From: Viscum album | Lineage: Eukaryota; Streptophyta; Magnoliopsida; Santalales; Viscaceae | Length of the DNA: 64,000 nucleotides | Reading direction: 5' to 3' | Assembly (NCBI GenBank): GCA_963277665.1 | Contig: OY728166.1 | Span: 1,073,126,014-1,073,190,013, forward strand | Shown here: positions 36,801 to 46,899 of the stretch, in pieces | Position numbering within the stretch: the first letter of the stretch is position 1 | How the letters are laid out: the number at the start of each line of letters is the position of its first letter | Position numbers and translations under genes: made by a program | Notes under the pieces: generated by a model | The model's database searches: none | What the model was told of the DNA's origin: nothing | What the model saw: only the letters and a program-made list of their open reading frames with translations

Positions 36801-38846
36801 AAGAGGTAATGTTCGTTACCTATTCTTTCAACTTTATTTCTTCTTCCACTTCTTCTTATTTAGTTGTTTCATTATGAAGTAATAACATAAGTATCACTCA
36901 TATACTGATATTTTATTATAAGTATGAAAAAACCCTATTTCACCATTTATCCATCCTACGTAAAATGAAATCACCGCGCGTGCGTATGTACGGAATACCG
37001 TCTCCACGTCGTGGTGTAATCTATTTTCCACCACCACCTTACTTGGATGAGAATAATGGTGTAAATAATTACTATATATAATTATTGTAAAGTGATATTT
37101 ATTATTAAATATTATACATACACTTCAATACAATTCCATGATCATGGGAATGATATCATCGCTCATGCGTACGTACGGACTACCGTTTCCACGACGCGAT
37201 GAGATTCATTCTCAATGATTGACCATTAATGAATGATTATAAAGTATATATAATAATTAATCATGAAATATATGACATAATAATGATACTAGATTTATGT
37301 ATATATATATATATATGTATTTCATCTACTTAATTCCATTCAATTCAATAAAGAAACGAAAACAACGTTCATGCGTACTTACGGCCTACCGTCTCCATGA
37401 ACGGTGTATTCCTTTCCATTTATCGATCTATTATATATATGTATATTCTGAAAATATATTATATATAAATCATTTTTTACATTATATATTTAAGTAACCA
37501 TGATCTAAGTAATCATATGAATAATTACAAGTTAAAACACGAACGACAAATGAAACGGTTTTACCCAAAACGCTACTTTAACATTAATTTACAAAAGAAT
37601 GGGTAATATAAAGTCATAAGTGAACCATATATGATATCATAATAATGAATATGATTCTGTAATAAGTCAATGACATTATTTAAATCATTTTACAGGAGGC
37701 TCGGATCCATACAAAGCATATCAGACCTAAGGTAAGGGATAAATTTTCAATCTCATTTTTTTTATCCAAGATTGCTTATACCTAAGTATTTACTGGGGTT
37801 ACGTTTATCATCCATGACCATGTTTTCTAAAAATATTTTCATAAAATGTTTACTATTCTTCAATGAATTTTTAAAGTCATTTTTACCCTTTATTGACTTT
37901 TTACCACATTGTATGGATGGAATCTTTCCTTTTGTTACGATATAAGGTACTTTTTTACTTTTCTGACAAAAGTATGAGGAGAATGTTATTTTTAACTTAT
38001 ATGGTGTGAATGGATTTTTATGGTTTTATAAAGCCTAATTTTCGTTAAGCATCCTCCAAAATATTTCATGACTATTTTCAACAAAATCCTTTTCTTTAAA
38101 AATTTCATGACATTTTTTGAAAAGAAAATGATTTTGAAGATGAAAGGATATTTTCCTCAAGAATTCATTTCAAGTGTTTTATCAAAACCATTTTTCAACT
38201 AATATGGAATTATTTATTATATATATGTTTCAAGTATAATGTCTCCATGATTTACATGGTTTCACTTTTCTTATTATGAAATGATATCCATTTCTTTTAT
38301 ATGGATTATGTGATGATGGGATGATGTTTATGAAACCCATTTTATTCGTTGGGTTATTATGAATGATGTATGTTTATTTTGTGGCACAAGTAAGAATGAT
38401 TTAATTATGAGATGGGTGGGACCTATATCTCCCTCCAATGAATTGGTTAAAGATTTATATCTCATGAGATAGACATGTCTAGAATGGTAAGTTAATCTGG
38501 TTCAGTGTTACAGGACTGAAACGAGGAGTGAACTCGATTCAGAAAGGGACTTTGTCCACTAAGATTGTCATGACAGTAATGCCTTGGATACTATGGAAAT
38601 CATTACATCTGATTAATGGATGCCACAATTACATGCTTTATTCCTGTGCTATTTTATCATGATTGATGATCCATTATGATCTATTCCTTACATACTGCCA
38701 TGTTTTATGTCATTGCTCAAGATTTTGATGTTTAAATATTATGTTCATGTTTTTAAGTTCAAATGTATATGGTTTGTTCTATTTTCTCCATGCTAACCCT
38801 TACTCAGCATTTGATCTCACCTTTTTTATGTTTTCTTTTCCCCCAG
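36801..38846 (+). other. Splice-like signals in the LTR leader of element G
   Basis: Downstream of the TATA box are AAGAG|GTAAT (GT at 36806), TTTACAG ending 37695, a 36-base candidate exon (37696-37731) ending CCTAAG|GTAAGG, and TTTTCTTTTCCCCCAG ending 38846. Order and consensus fit two leader introns of about 0.9 and 1.1 kb. The second donor and last acceptor also persist in the diverged LTRs of C, which argues for constraint. Splicing itself is inferred; transcript data are needed. Confidence 0.5.
36974..37406 (+). repeat. Three CpG-rich palindromic modules, element G 5' LTR
   Basis: The copies lie at 36974-37016, 37161-37203 and 37367-37406, about 190-205 bases apart. Each reads TGCGTAYKTACGG, two bases, TACCGTYTCCAYG, then a copy-specific tail. 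The stretch between copies is ordinary AT-rich DNA. TACGG and CCGTA can pair as a short stem. They lie inside the first candidate leader intron. Confidence 0.85.
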
Positions 38847-39057
38847 GATTAAAAGAAAGGTTTTAGGTAAGGAAACAAAAAGGGTAAGATCGTTATGGGA
38901 GATGTTGAAGATCTTTCAACATGATTAGAAGTTTATATTCCAAGTTTCCAAAGACACTAAACTATTACGGTCCTTGTGTGTCTGATTTTGTGATGTATTA
39001 AGTATTTCCACAAAAGTAATGTAATATATATGTATGTCATGCTTCAGGTCTCTACAA

Positions 39058-39070
39058 TTGGTATCAGAGG
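39058..39070 (+). other. Element G primer-binding site
   Basis: TTGGTATCAGAGG matches the initiator-Met PBS TGGTATCAGAGC except at the last base and lies one base after the LTR end. Confidence 0.9.
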
Positions 39071-39316
39071 AATTGTTTAGTCAACCTTTGGAAACTAGGA
39101 TGTGAAAACGTTAGTGAGATCCCTAGAGATATTTCTATGGTATGTCTAGGGATATCCCTAAGGATATGTATATGTATAGGATATAGTCCTAGAACTACGG
39201 TAACGATCATAGAATTTAACCTAAGATGTTAGATATTGAGGGTACTCCCCCTTTACTATGTCGCTTTCCTTAGCATGGTTTTTGCCTCTCACACTATTCT
39301 TTTTGGGTTTTAGAAA

Positions 39317-39859
39317 ATGGCTGGAAATAGGAAGTTTCACGATAATGGAGGATATGACGGACAATGGAATCATATTATTCCTGATAAACCAAATGAAATG
39401 GGATTTGGAATTCCAAACATCGTTATTATTCCTAATCAAAAATCTCATAATATGATCAATAATCTCAACTTTGGTAAGTTTCCCGACTCAGATAATAAGA
39501 GAAAGACGGAGTTTCATGATGATCATAGAGGAAAGAAAGTTCAATTTCCCTCATGTAAATCATGTGGGAAGAGGCATCAGGGAGATTGTTTCAAAGCAAC
39601 TGGAAGATGCTTTGGGTATGGAAAAGAAGGACACAAAGCCAGTAAATGCAAAGGAAAAGGTTCAGTTAACACCATGGACAAGGATAATGGTATTTCTACG
39701 ACATCAACAATGATGAGATGTTTTAAATGTGGAATGTATGGGCATATGCAAAACAATTCCCTAAGGGAAAATCTCATGAAGAGAATCAGCATGGTCATAT
39801 GGGTAGTATTTATGTGGATGATGATGGAGAGACTACAAATGAAATATGAGATGAAATAA
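39317..39859 (+). CDS. Short nucleocapsid-like Gag of element G (180 aa)
   Basis: The frame opens with an ATG in a favourable context (AAAATGGC) and runs 180 codons. Residues 1-75 are low-complexity and Asn/Lys/Asp-rich without a capsid fold that I recognise. Knuckle 1 is complete: C80, C83, H87, C91 (CKSCGKRHQGDC). Knuckle 2, CFGYGKEGHKASKC (98-111), has its second Cys as Tyr101. Knuckle 3, CFKCGMYGHMQNN (from 135), has Ser at position 148 where the last Cys should be. Such knuckles bind element RNA during packaging. A normal plant gypsy Gag is about twice this length with a capsid domain first, so this is nucleocapsid only, either by design or by loss. The last 30 residues look like frameshifted tail. 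No pol follows. Confidence 0.65.
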   Translation: MAGNRKFHDNGGYDGQWNHIIPDKPNEMGFGIPNIVIIPNQKSHNMINNLNFGKFPDSDNKRKTEFHDDHRGKKVQFPSCKSCGKRHQGDCFKATGRCFGYGKEGHKASKCKGKGSVNTMDKDNGISTTSTMMRCFKCGMYGHMQNNSLRENLMKRISMVIWVVFMWMMMERLQMKYEMK

Positions 39860-40509
39860 ATGATGAAACTCAGCTAGTGGTTTAAGATGTTAGTGGAATG
39901 ATTGTTTGTTTATAAATAATAATCTATGGTACTATGGAATAAATAATCATCTAAGGATTGTTACACTATTGTTTTTCCTAAAGTATATAAAAGTATATGT
40001 TGAATGGTACCAGTAACCATGGAAGGTTATTCAGATATTTTTGGAAATTAGATGATATGCGCATAATGAAGGGATAAGAAGATAATGAGATGTTTGATTG
40101 TATTCATGAGCTCATGACTGATATAAGGACTAAGTGATATTATGGTTTGATTATATAGATTTTTGTGATTTTGGTATGTGGAAAGAGTTACCTTTTGACA
40201 GTATTCATGTTTTCACTAAGGTTCTATGGTAATTTATGTTTCAAAAGAATATATGACTAAGGTATTCATGTGTTTGGAATGCAACCAATAAGATATATCT
40301 TATGATATATGTGGGATAAATGCTTGTATTCACATTCTTGGTAGATAACCTTTCTAGTAATTGTTTTCTTTATACTATGAGCTTGGACCGAAGTATTTTA
40401 GATAATCCTAAATATTGGAATGGATTATGTTGGACATAAGTTAGTATTGTTTAAGTATAGAACTTTTTATTAGATATTATTGATGGGATGTTATAGTAAT
40501 GTAGTTTTA
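39860..40509. other. Element G internal non-coding stretch 1
   Basis: No open frame or pol motif is found after the gag stop. It is AT-rich, with degenerate sequence that could be the relic of a deleted pol or a true untranslated spacer. Confidence 0.4.
40502..40509. repeat. SINE target site duplication, left copy
   Basis: TAGTTTTA is repeated exactly at 40645-40652. Confidence 0.85.
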
Positions 40510-40644
40510 GAAAAAGGACAACCTGCAGGATGGGCGACAGCCCATTTTGTCGGACAAGGCTGTGGAAATCGAACCCACAACCAAAGTGCGACAGGCCTTT
40601 ATCGCCTACCACTGGCCTACAAGAAGTCTCTGGTTAGTGGAAAC
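40510..40644 (-). mobile_element. tRNA-derived SINE (135 bp)
   Basis: On the minus strand the sequence has an RNA polymerase III A box, TAGGCCAGTGG (40609-40619), and a B box, GGTTCGATTTC (40565-40575), with tRNA-like spacing, followed by a short unrelated body ending in TTTTTC. It is bordered by a perfect 8-bp duplication, TAGTTTTA, at 40502-40509 and 40645-40652. Small size, a tRNA head, a T-rich tail and target duplication define a plant SINE resembling the Au group in general layout. It is GC-richer than its host element and inserted after element G formed. It is not a tRNA gene because the acceptor and anticodon stems do not close. Movement would depend on LINE enzymes in trans. Confidence 0.85.
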
Positions 40645-40652
40645 TAGTTTTA

Positions 40653-41290
40653 TTTTATTAAGCGGTATGATATATGAAGTATAAGTTCATTTTTGGAACC
40701 ATATACGATTAATCTAACCATAAGATGGACTTATAACTGTTGCCAACCTTTTGTTTGAAACAGATGGAATGACGCATCATTCTATCACATGATCTGCTAA
40801 CACTTCACTAATAACAAATTCAACTTCATTTCTTTAAGAGATGAAGTGGAAATTGTTCAAAGAACGAACAACAGTGAGATTGTACCAAAATCAAGCAAGT
40901 ATTTCTTCTAATTCAAATTCTTCAACTTTTGGGAAATGATCTTGAAAACCAAAAATGTTGTCCTAGTTCCCTTATATCCGATGATCATATGGTACCTTAG
41001 ATCATCACAAATATATGGCTTTGTGATTGTTGGATTTTTCATAGCCATGTTCTCTACCACTCTCCATCAGAACATTATGGTTATATTTCTCTTCCATATC
41101 CATATTTTCACCTATGTTCTCCTACGTGGAAACCCAGTGATGAGTTAATTTGGGTAACCATTACATTTCATACTTTAGTTTTGAATGTTAAGTTTTGGTA
41201 TTTCATTTTACGATGTGGGTTTTAATTAAATAAACTTTCAAGTAGGAAACCATGCATAACCCCGACTAATTTCGAGGGTGAAATTCATTT
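40653..41290. other. Element G internal non-coding stretch 2
   Basis: There is no recognised domain. The last 40 bases (TTCGAGGGTGAAATTCATTT) resemble the short conserved stretch usually found after plant gypsy pol and before the polypurine tract, suggesting the 3' end of an ancestral pol was kept for priming. The open frame at 40936-41148 is unsupported. Confidence 0.45.
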
Positions 41291-41304
41291 TAAGGGGAGT
41301 AGAA
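41291..41304 (+). other. Element G polypurine tract
   Basis: TAAGGGGAGTAGAA directly precedes the TGTAACAACCC start of the 3' LTR. Confidence 0.9.
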
Positions 41305-43284
41305 TGTAACAACCCGATATTTTATGATAAGTATTTTTTTTAATTTATTTGATGTCATGTGTTTTATGATACAACAAGATTATCTTTTTCTATACGCAAC
41401 ACCGTATTATCTTGTAGTATATGCAACACTATTCTTATATTGTGTTACACCCAATTTCAAGTTTGTTTGATAATAGTCATTCTACGCAACATTGAGTGTG
41501 TGTATATATATATATATATTCAATGTATAAATGAAATATGGTTGGATTTTTTTATATGAAACAACAAAGGAGTATTTCACAACACTCAACCATAACTTGG
41601 CTTTCATTACACGCAATCGTGACATTCCTCGATAGCGTGTGTTGTACGCAATACCGGGTTTTACTAAACAACGGTATATTATTATAATATTATTATGAAC
41701 TTGCCGTTATGAATAGTATTAAATAAATTTTGAATTTTATAACATTATTATTCATATTAAACATTTTCTAGAACATGGTATAAGAACAAAATAAATTTTT
41801 CGTGTAAAATAAGTATTTTTCAAAAAATATAGTTTTGCCTCCTTTTGATGGCGCACCCACTTTAAATCTAGTTGTTGACATGTTTATAAGTTCAATTTGA
41901 CAAAATAAAATTCTTATTTTGAATCAGGATATAAAAATTTACATTGGATAAAGTTTTTATATTTTTCTGATAACTTCCATATTTTAATGAATAGTAAAAA
42001 CACGCTATATTTTAATTCAAAACAACTTTTTTCATCGTAATAACTTATGTGGTTAAATTATAATATTGAATGGTTTTAAATTATAAATAGAATATATTTT
42101 TACCATTTAATATAATGTATGTCATTAGAATTTATTTTACATTGAATTCGTAGGTTAAATCAATTAAATCTTTTGCAATGTTTTAATCAAAAACTCGTTT
42201 TCATTCGACAACGGGATTAATTTTAATTTAATTTCTGCAACTTCTGTGTATTGAATTTGAAAAAATGGATTCCATATTTGGAATCAGTAGGTCCAAATTA
42301 TGTTAATAGACTGCTTTTTATTTTTGGGAATTATGAATAGCAACTACGGTAAATTTTATTTACCACAGTTAAAGGTAAATAGGGTAATTAAGGGTAAATA
42401 TAATATTATAAAATTACCCTAACACATGAAAAAATTCTATTTTATGGATACAAGTATACTCATATCACCTAAGGGTCGGATTAGATTCATTTTATGGACT
42501 TTTGACCATGAAAATAAATTAATTATTATTAAAACCAAAGAAAGTGACAACATGTCACTCTCTTAACTCTTATAAGTATAATAATTTTAATTTAGTGATC
42601 AACATCATAAAACTTAGAAAATTAATAGTCTCCAGAAATATAATAGAATTATCTACATCGTGATAATTTATTTAGAATTTTTAGGGATTAAATAACTGTC
42701 ATTAATGGTGATAAATTAATGATGCAGAAATTATTTATTAAGTGAAAGATCAGTAATATAGTTTTTATTGAAATCATAATACCCATTAAAAGGCCCACAA
42801 ACCTGACCAAAACTTATTGTTAGTGTATATATACACCGTAATAATCCAAGTACCTAATATATAACCGTTTGGAGTCTTATAAAAGTGTTTATGACACTTA
42901 TATTATTTTATTTTAAATGATGCCAAAAGTTGTCACCTTCATAATTTAATAAATATAACAATTTAAATATTGTGATTTTAAGATGATAAATTATATTAAA
43001 AGTATTATTTTGAAAGGTAATATATATATCTTCATAATAGGAATTTATTTTTAATTTTTATGCAACAAATAAGTATATTAAATAATTATAAAAAAATGTT
43101 GTAGTAATTATTTTATTAAGAGATAAACCAAATAAATGGTTTTAAAAATAATAAAATAAATATTATATGAACTATTTAATGTTCTACACTAATTTTCTAG
43201 ATTCATATGACCTTTTATGAACCTATTAAAGATTTTAATTTGAACATATCTTCTGTATATATTTTATTTAAATTCAAATAAATG

Positions 43285-43308
43285 AATAGTGTCAAAATTG
43301 ACACTATT
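43285..43308. promoter_or_regulatory. 24-bp palindrome in U3 of element G 3' LTR
   Basis: Identical arms to 36223-36246; unchanged between the two LTRs. Confidence 0.75.
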
Positions 43309-43693
43309 GTTATTTTATAAAAATAACATATTATAAAATTGTTTAAAAATCACAAAAATATATATAAAAATTATCAAATTAAATTTATATGGTCTAAAAT
43401 GTTATAAAGTATCCAATTATTGAAAATTCACAACAAATAAGTAATTATTTGTTATAATTTAAAATTTAGAATATTATTACCATAAATAAAATAAAATTGA
43501 TTAAGTAAGGATAAATTAAGTTGATAATGTTTAAAATAATTTCCTAGCATGTATAAATTTTATTGTTTGATGATATTACAACCCTATATCATCTAATATT
43601 CGAATATGAGTCAGTTTTGGTGGTTTTTAAGTGGAAATAGATTTATTATAAATTAATATTTTTAAGATTTCCAAAGGCGCCCCTCCCCTCCCT

Positions 43694-43700
43694 TATAAAA
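43694..43700 (+). promoter_or_regulatory. TATA box, element G 3' LTR
   Basis: TATAAAA in the CCCCTCCCCTCCCT context matches 36629. Confidence 0.75.
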
Positions 43701-43865
43701 GGGCACCTCCTCCCTCTCTTCCTCAAACCAATTTTAGCCTTAAAGCTCAGAAAAACCCTGACAAATTCTCTTCTCCACTTCCATATAAACATCATAGGGG
43801 TCCTGTTCTTCTTCAAAGACCAATTTTAGTGCCCTAAGAGGAGGTCTCAAAGAGGTGCTTCAAAG

Positions 43866-45911
43866 AAGAGGTAATGTTCGTTACCGATTCTTTCAACTTT
43901 ATTTATTCTTACACTTCTTCTTATTTAGTTGTTTCGTTATGAAGTAATAACATAAGTATCACTCATATACTGATATGTTATTATAATTATGAAACAAACC
44001 TATTTCACCATTTATCCATCCTACGGAAAACGAAATCACCGCGCGTGCGTACGTACGGAATACCGTCTCCACGCCGTGGTGTAATCTATTTTCCACCACC
44101 ACCTTACTTGGATGGGTATAATGGTGTAAATAATTACTATATATTATTATTGTAAAGTTATATTGATTCTTAAATATTATACATACACTTAAATACAATT
44201 CCACGATCATTGCAATGATATCATCGCTTGTGCGTACGTACGGACTACCGTCTCCACGACGCGATGAGATTCATTCTCAATGATTAACCATTAATGAATG
44301 ATTATAAAGTATATATAATAATTAATCATGAAATATATGACATAATAATGATACTAGATTTATGTATATATATATATATATGTATGTCATCTACTTAATT
44401 CCATTCAATTCAATAAGGAAACGAAAACAACGTTCATGCGTACGTACGGCCTACCGTCTCCATGAACGGTGTATTTCTTTCCATATATCGATCTATTATA
44501 TATATGTATATTCTGAATATATATTATATATAAATCATGTTTTACATTCTGGATTTATGTAACCATGATCTAAGTAATCATATGAATAATTACAAGTTAA
44601 AACACAAACGACAAATGAAACGATTTTACCCAAAATGCTACTTTAACATTAATTTACAAAAGAATGGGTAATATAAAGTCATAAGTGAACCATATATGAT
44701 ATCATAACAATGAATTTGATTATTTAATAAGTCAATGACATTATTTAAATCATTATAAAGGAGGTTCAGATCCATACGAAGCATATCGGACCTAAGGTAA
44801 CGGATAAATTTTCAATCTCATTTTGTTTTATCCGAGATTGCTTATACCAAAGTATTTACTGGGGTTACGTTTATCATCCATGACCATGTTTTCTAAAAAT
44901 GTTTTCATAAAATGTTTACTATTCTTCCATGAATGTTTAAAGTCATTTTTACCCTTTATTGACTTTTTACCACATTGTATGGATGGAATCTTTCCTCTGG
45001 TTACCATATAAGGTACTTTTTGACTTTTCCGACCAAAGTTTGAGGAGAATGTTATTTTTAACTTATACGGTGTGAACAGATTTTTATGGTTTTATAAAGC
45101 CTTATTTTCATGAAGCTTCCTCCAAAATATTAATGACTATTTTCAACAAAATTCTTTTCTTTTAAAATTGCATGACATTTTGTGAAAAGAAAATGATTTT
45201 GAAGATGAAAGGATATTTTCCTCAAGAATTCATTTCAAGTGTTTTATCAAAACCATTTTTCAACTAAGATGACATTTTTTCTTATGTGTATGTTTCAAGT
45301 ATAATGTCTCTATGATTTACATGGTTTTACTTTTCTTATTATGAAATGATATCCATTTCTTTTATATGGATTATGTGATGATGGGATGATGTTTATGAAA
45401 CCCATTTTATTCGTTGGGTTATTATGAATGATGTATGTTTATTTTGTGGGACAAGTAAGAATGATTTCATTATGAGATGGGTGGGACCTATATCTCCCTC
45501 CAACGCATTGGGTAAATATTTATATCTCATGAGATAGACATGGTTGTAATGGTAAGTTAATCTAGTTTAGTGTTACAGGACTGAAACGAGGAGTGAACTC
45601 GATTCAGAAAGGGACTTTGTCCACTAAGATGGTCATGGAAGTAATGCCTTGGCTACTATGGAAATCATTACATGTTCTTAATGGATGACACAATTACATG
45701 CTTTATTCCTATGCTATTTTATCATGATTGATGATCCATTATGATCTATGCCTTACGTACTTCCATGTTTTATGTCATTGCTCAATATTTTGATGTTTAA
45801 ATATTATGTTCATGTTTTTAAGTTCAAATGTATATGGTTTGTTTTATTTTCTCCATGATTACCCTTACTGAGCATTTGAGATCACCCTTTTTATGTTTTC
45901 TTTTCCCCTAG
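43866..45911 (+). other. Splice-like signals in the leader of element G 3' LTR
   Basis: AAGAG|GTAAT has its GT at 43871, CCTAAG|GTAACG has its GT at 44797, and TTTTCTTTTCCCCTAG ends at 45911. The acceptor before the small exon has changed from ACAG to AAAG here, so this copy would not splice there. The remaining signals are kept. Confidence 0.4.
44039..44470 (+). repeat. Three CpG-rich palindromic modules, element G 3' LTR
   Basis: The copies lie at 44039-44081, 44225-44267 and 44431-44470. All three keep TGCGTACGTACGG and TACCGTCTCCA exactly, so they are better preserved than the surrounding LTR and than the copies in the left LTR. Confidence 0.85.
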
Positions 45912-46121
45912 GATTAAAAAAAAGGTTTTAGGTAAGGAAACAAAAAGGGGAGGATCGTTGTGGGAGATGTTGAAGATCTTTCAACATGATTAGAAGTTTA
46001 TATTCCAAGTTTCCAATGACACTAAACTATTACGGTCCTTGTGTGTCTGATTTTGTTATGTATTAAGTATTTCTGCAAAAGTAATGTAATATCTATGTAC
46101 GTCAAGCTTCGGGTCTCTACA

Positions 46122-46700
46122 CAACCACCATTAAAATTCATAGAGAAAACTTTCATCATGTATTCTATTTTTTGAATTGTCCTCTTTGAATAATAAGTTA
46201 TTTGAGAATGATAATTATTTATAAAACATAACTATGTATCCAGAGCCTACTGAATACTTTTCTAGAACTTTTAGGTAAACCCTGGAACCTGATAAGATAT
46301 AATAAAAAGAGATACTTCATGCAATTTAACCACTTACATTATATATATCCAAGAAAGTTGAACAAGAGATAAATCTTATCTAATAGCAATGAAGTTTGCT
46401 AATTTCATAAGTTGGAAAACTATAACCCATATAGCATTATGGCCTTTAGATGTTGTGGGATGTTTTATTACATAGTCTATAGTTTTGTTTTTATGTTTCC
46501 ATTCTAGTATGGGTAATGATTGTGACAACCCCTTAGACTTTTTTATCTCATCCTTAAATTTTTGACAAACCAAGCACTGAGAGATATATTCAGCAACATC
46601 TCTTTTCATGTCATCCCACTAGAAATACTCTTTCAGGTCACTGTACAACTTAGTTCTTCCAAGATGAATAGAGAATGAAGAACTATGAGCCTCATCCAAA
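46122..46700 (-). pseudogene. Element C integrase N-terminal part
   Basis: The minus strand reads MKRDVAEYISQCLVCQKFK, the Cys pair of the HHCC zinc-binding domain. Next come LPILEWKHKNKTIDYVIKH, where the first catalytic Asp is kept in the I-D-Y triplet, and KGHNAIWVIVFQLMKLANF. This is the standard Tekay/Del integrase order. The frame at 46376-46609 is open without a stop. The gene is cut by element G at 46121, and the remainder is at 33534-34243. Without the core and C-terminal half it cannot integrate DNA. Confidence 0.9.
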
Positions 46701-46899
46701 AAATCCTTCTTTAATTGTAGTTTGGTAGGAACACAAACATGGTTCCTAAACCTTATTATTCCATCACAATCAAGTTGACTTTAGGAAATTTTCTCACCTT
46801 CCCTTGTAGCTCTATATCTTCCTTCTATGCCTGCTTAATCTTCACGTGAATATATGTTGAACATTCATTTTAAAAAGATAATATTTCTCCACTTCCATT

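Larger units (their letters stand above)
34249..39056 (+). repeat. Element G 5' LTR
   Basis: It starts TGTAACAACCC and ends GGTCTCTACA and is nearly collinear with 41305-46121. Layout: TACGCAAC-motif cluster (34336-34590), palindrome (36223), TATA box (36629), donor-like site (36806), three CpG-rich modules (36974-37406), small candidate exon (37696-37731), acceptor-like site (38841) and end. Ordinary LTRs of this superfamily are shorter; here LTRs make up about four fifths of the element. Confidence 0.9.
34249..46121 (+). mobile_element. Element G: long-LTR, gag-only retrotransposon (TR-GAG-like)
   Basis: A complete element of 11,873 bp: LTRs 34249-39056 (4,808 bp) and 41305-46121 (4,817 bp), a PBS, a polypurine tract and a perfect CAACC duplication. 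The internal region is only 2,248 bp, including a 135-bp SINE, and encodes one short Gag with no pol. This architecture matches the non-autonomous terminal-repeat-with-GAG type described in plants. LTRs are about 92-95% alike by eye, making it the youngest large insertion here. It lies inside the integrase of element C in the opposite orientation, and its LTR shares promoter, palindrome, modules and splice-like signals with the LTR of C, which may be its autonomous relative. Confidence 0.9.
41305..46121 (+). repeat. Element G 3' LTR
   Basis: It is the partner of 34249-39056 with the same order of landmarks, and is followed by the CAACC duplication. A TA/GT microsatellite near 41495-41520 is a little longer than in the left copy. 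Confidence 0.9.

Noticed and set aside
37297..37497. Plus-strand ORF, repeated at 44362-44562
   Set aside because: Both copies lie at the same place in the two LTRs of element G and cover the third CpG module and a TA microsatellite; preserved by LTR identity and not by coding selection as far as can be seen.
40510..40644. tRNA gene on the minus strand
   Set aside because: A and B boxes are present, but acceptor and anticodon stems do not close and 8-bp duplications flank the unit, so it is a SINE.
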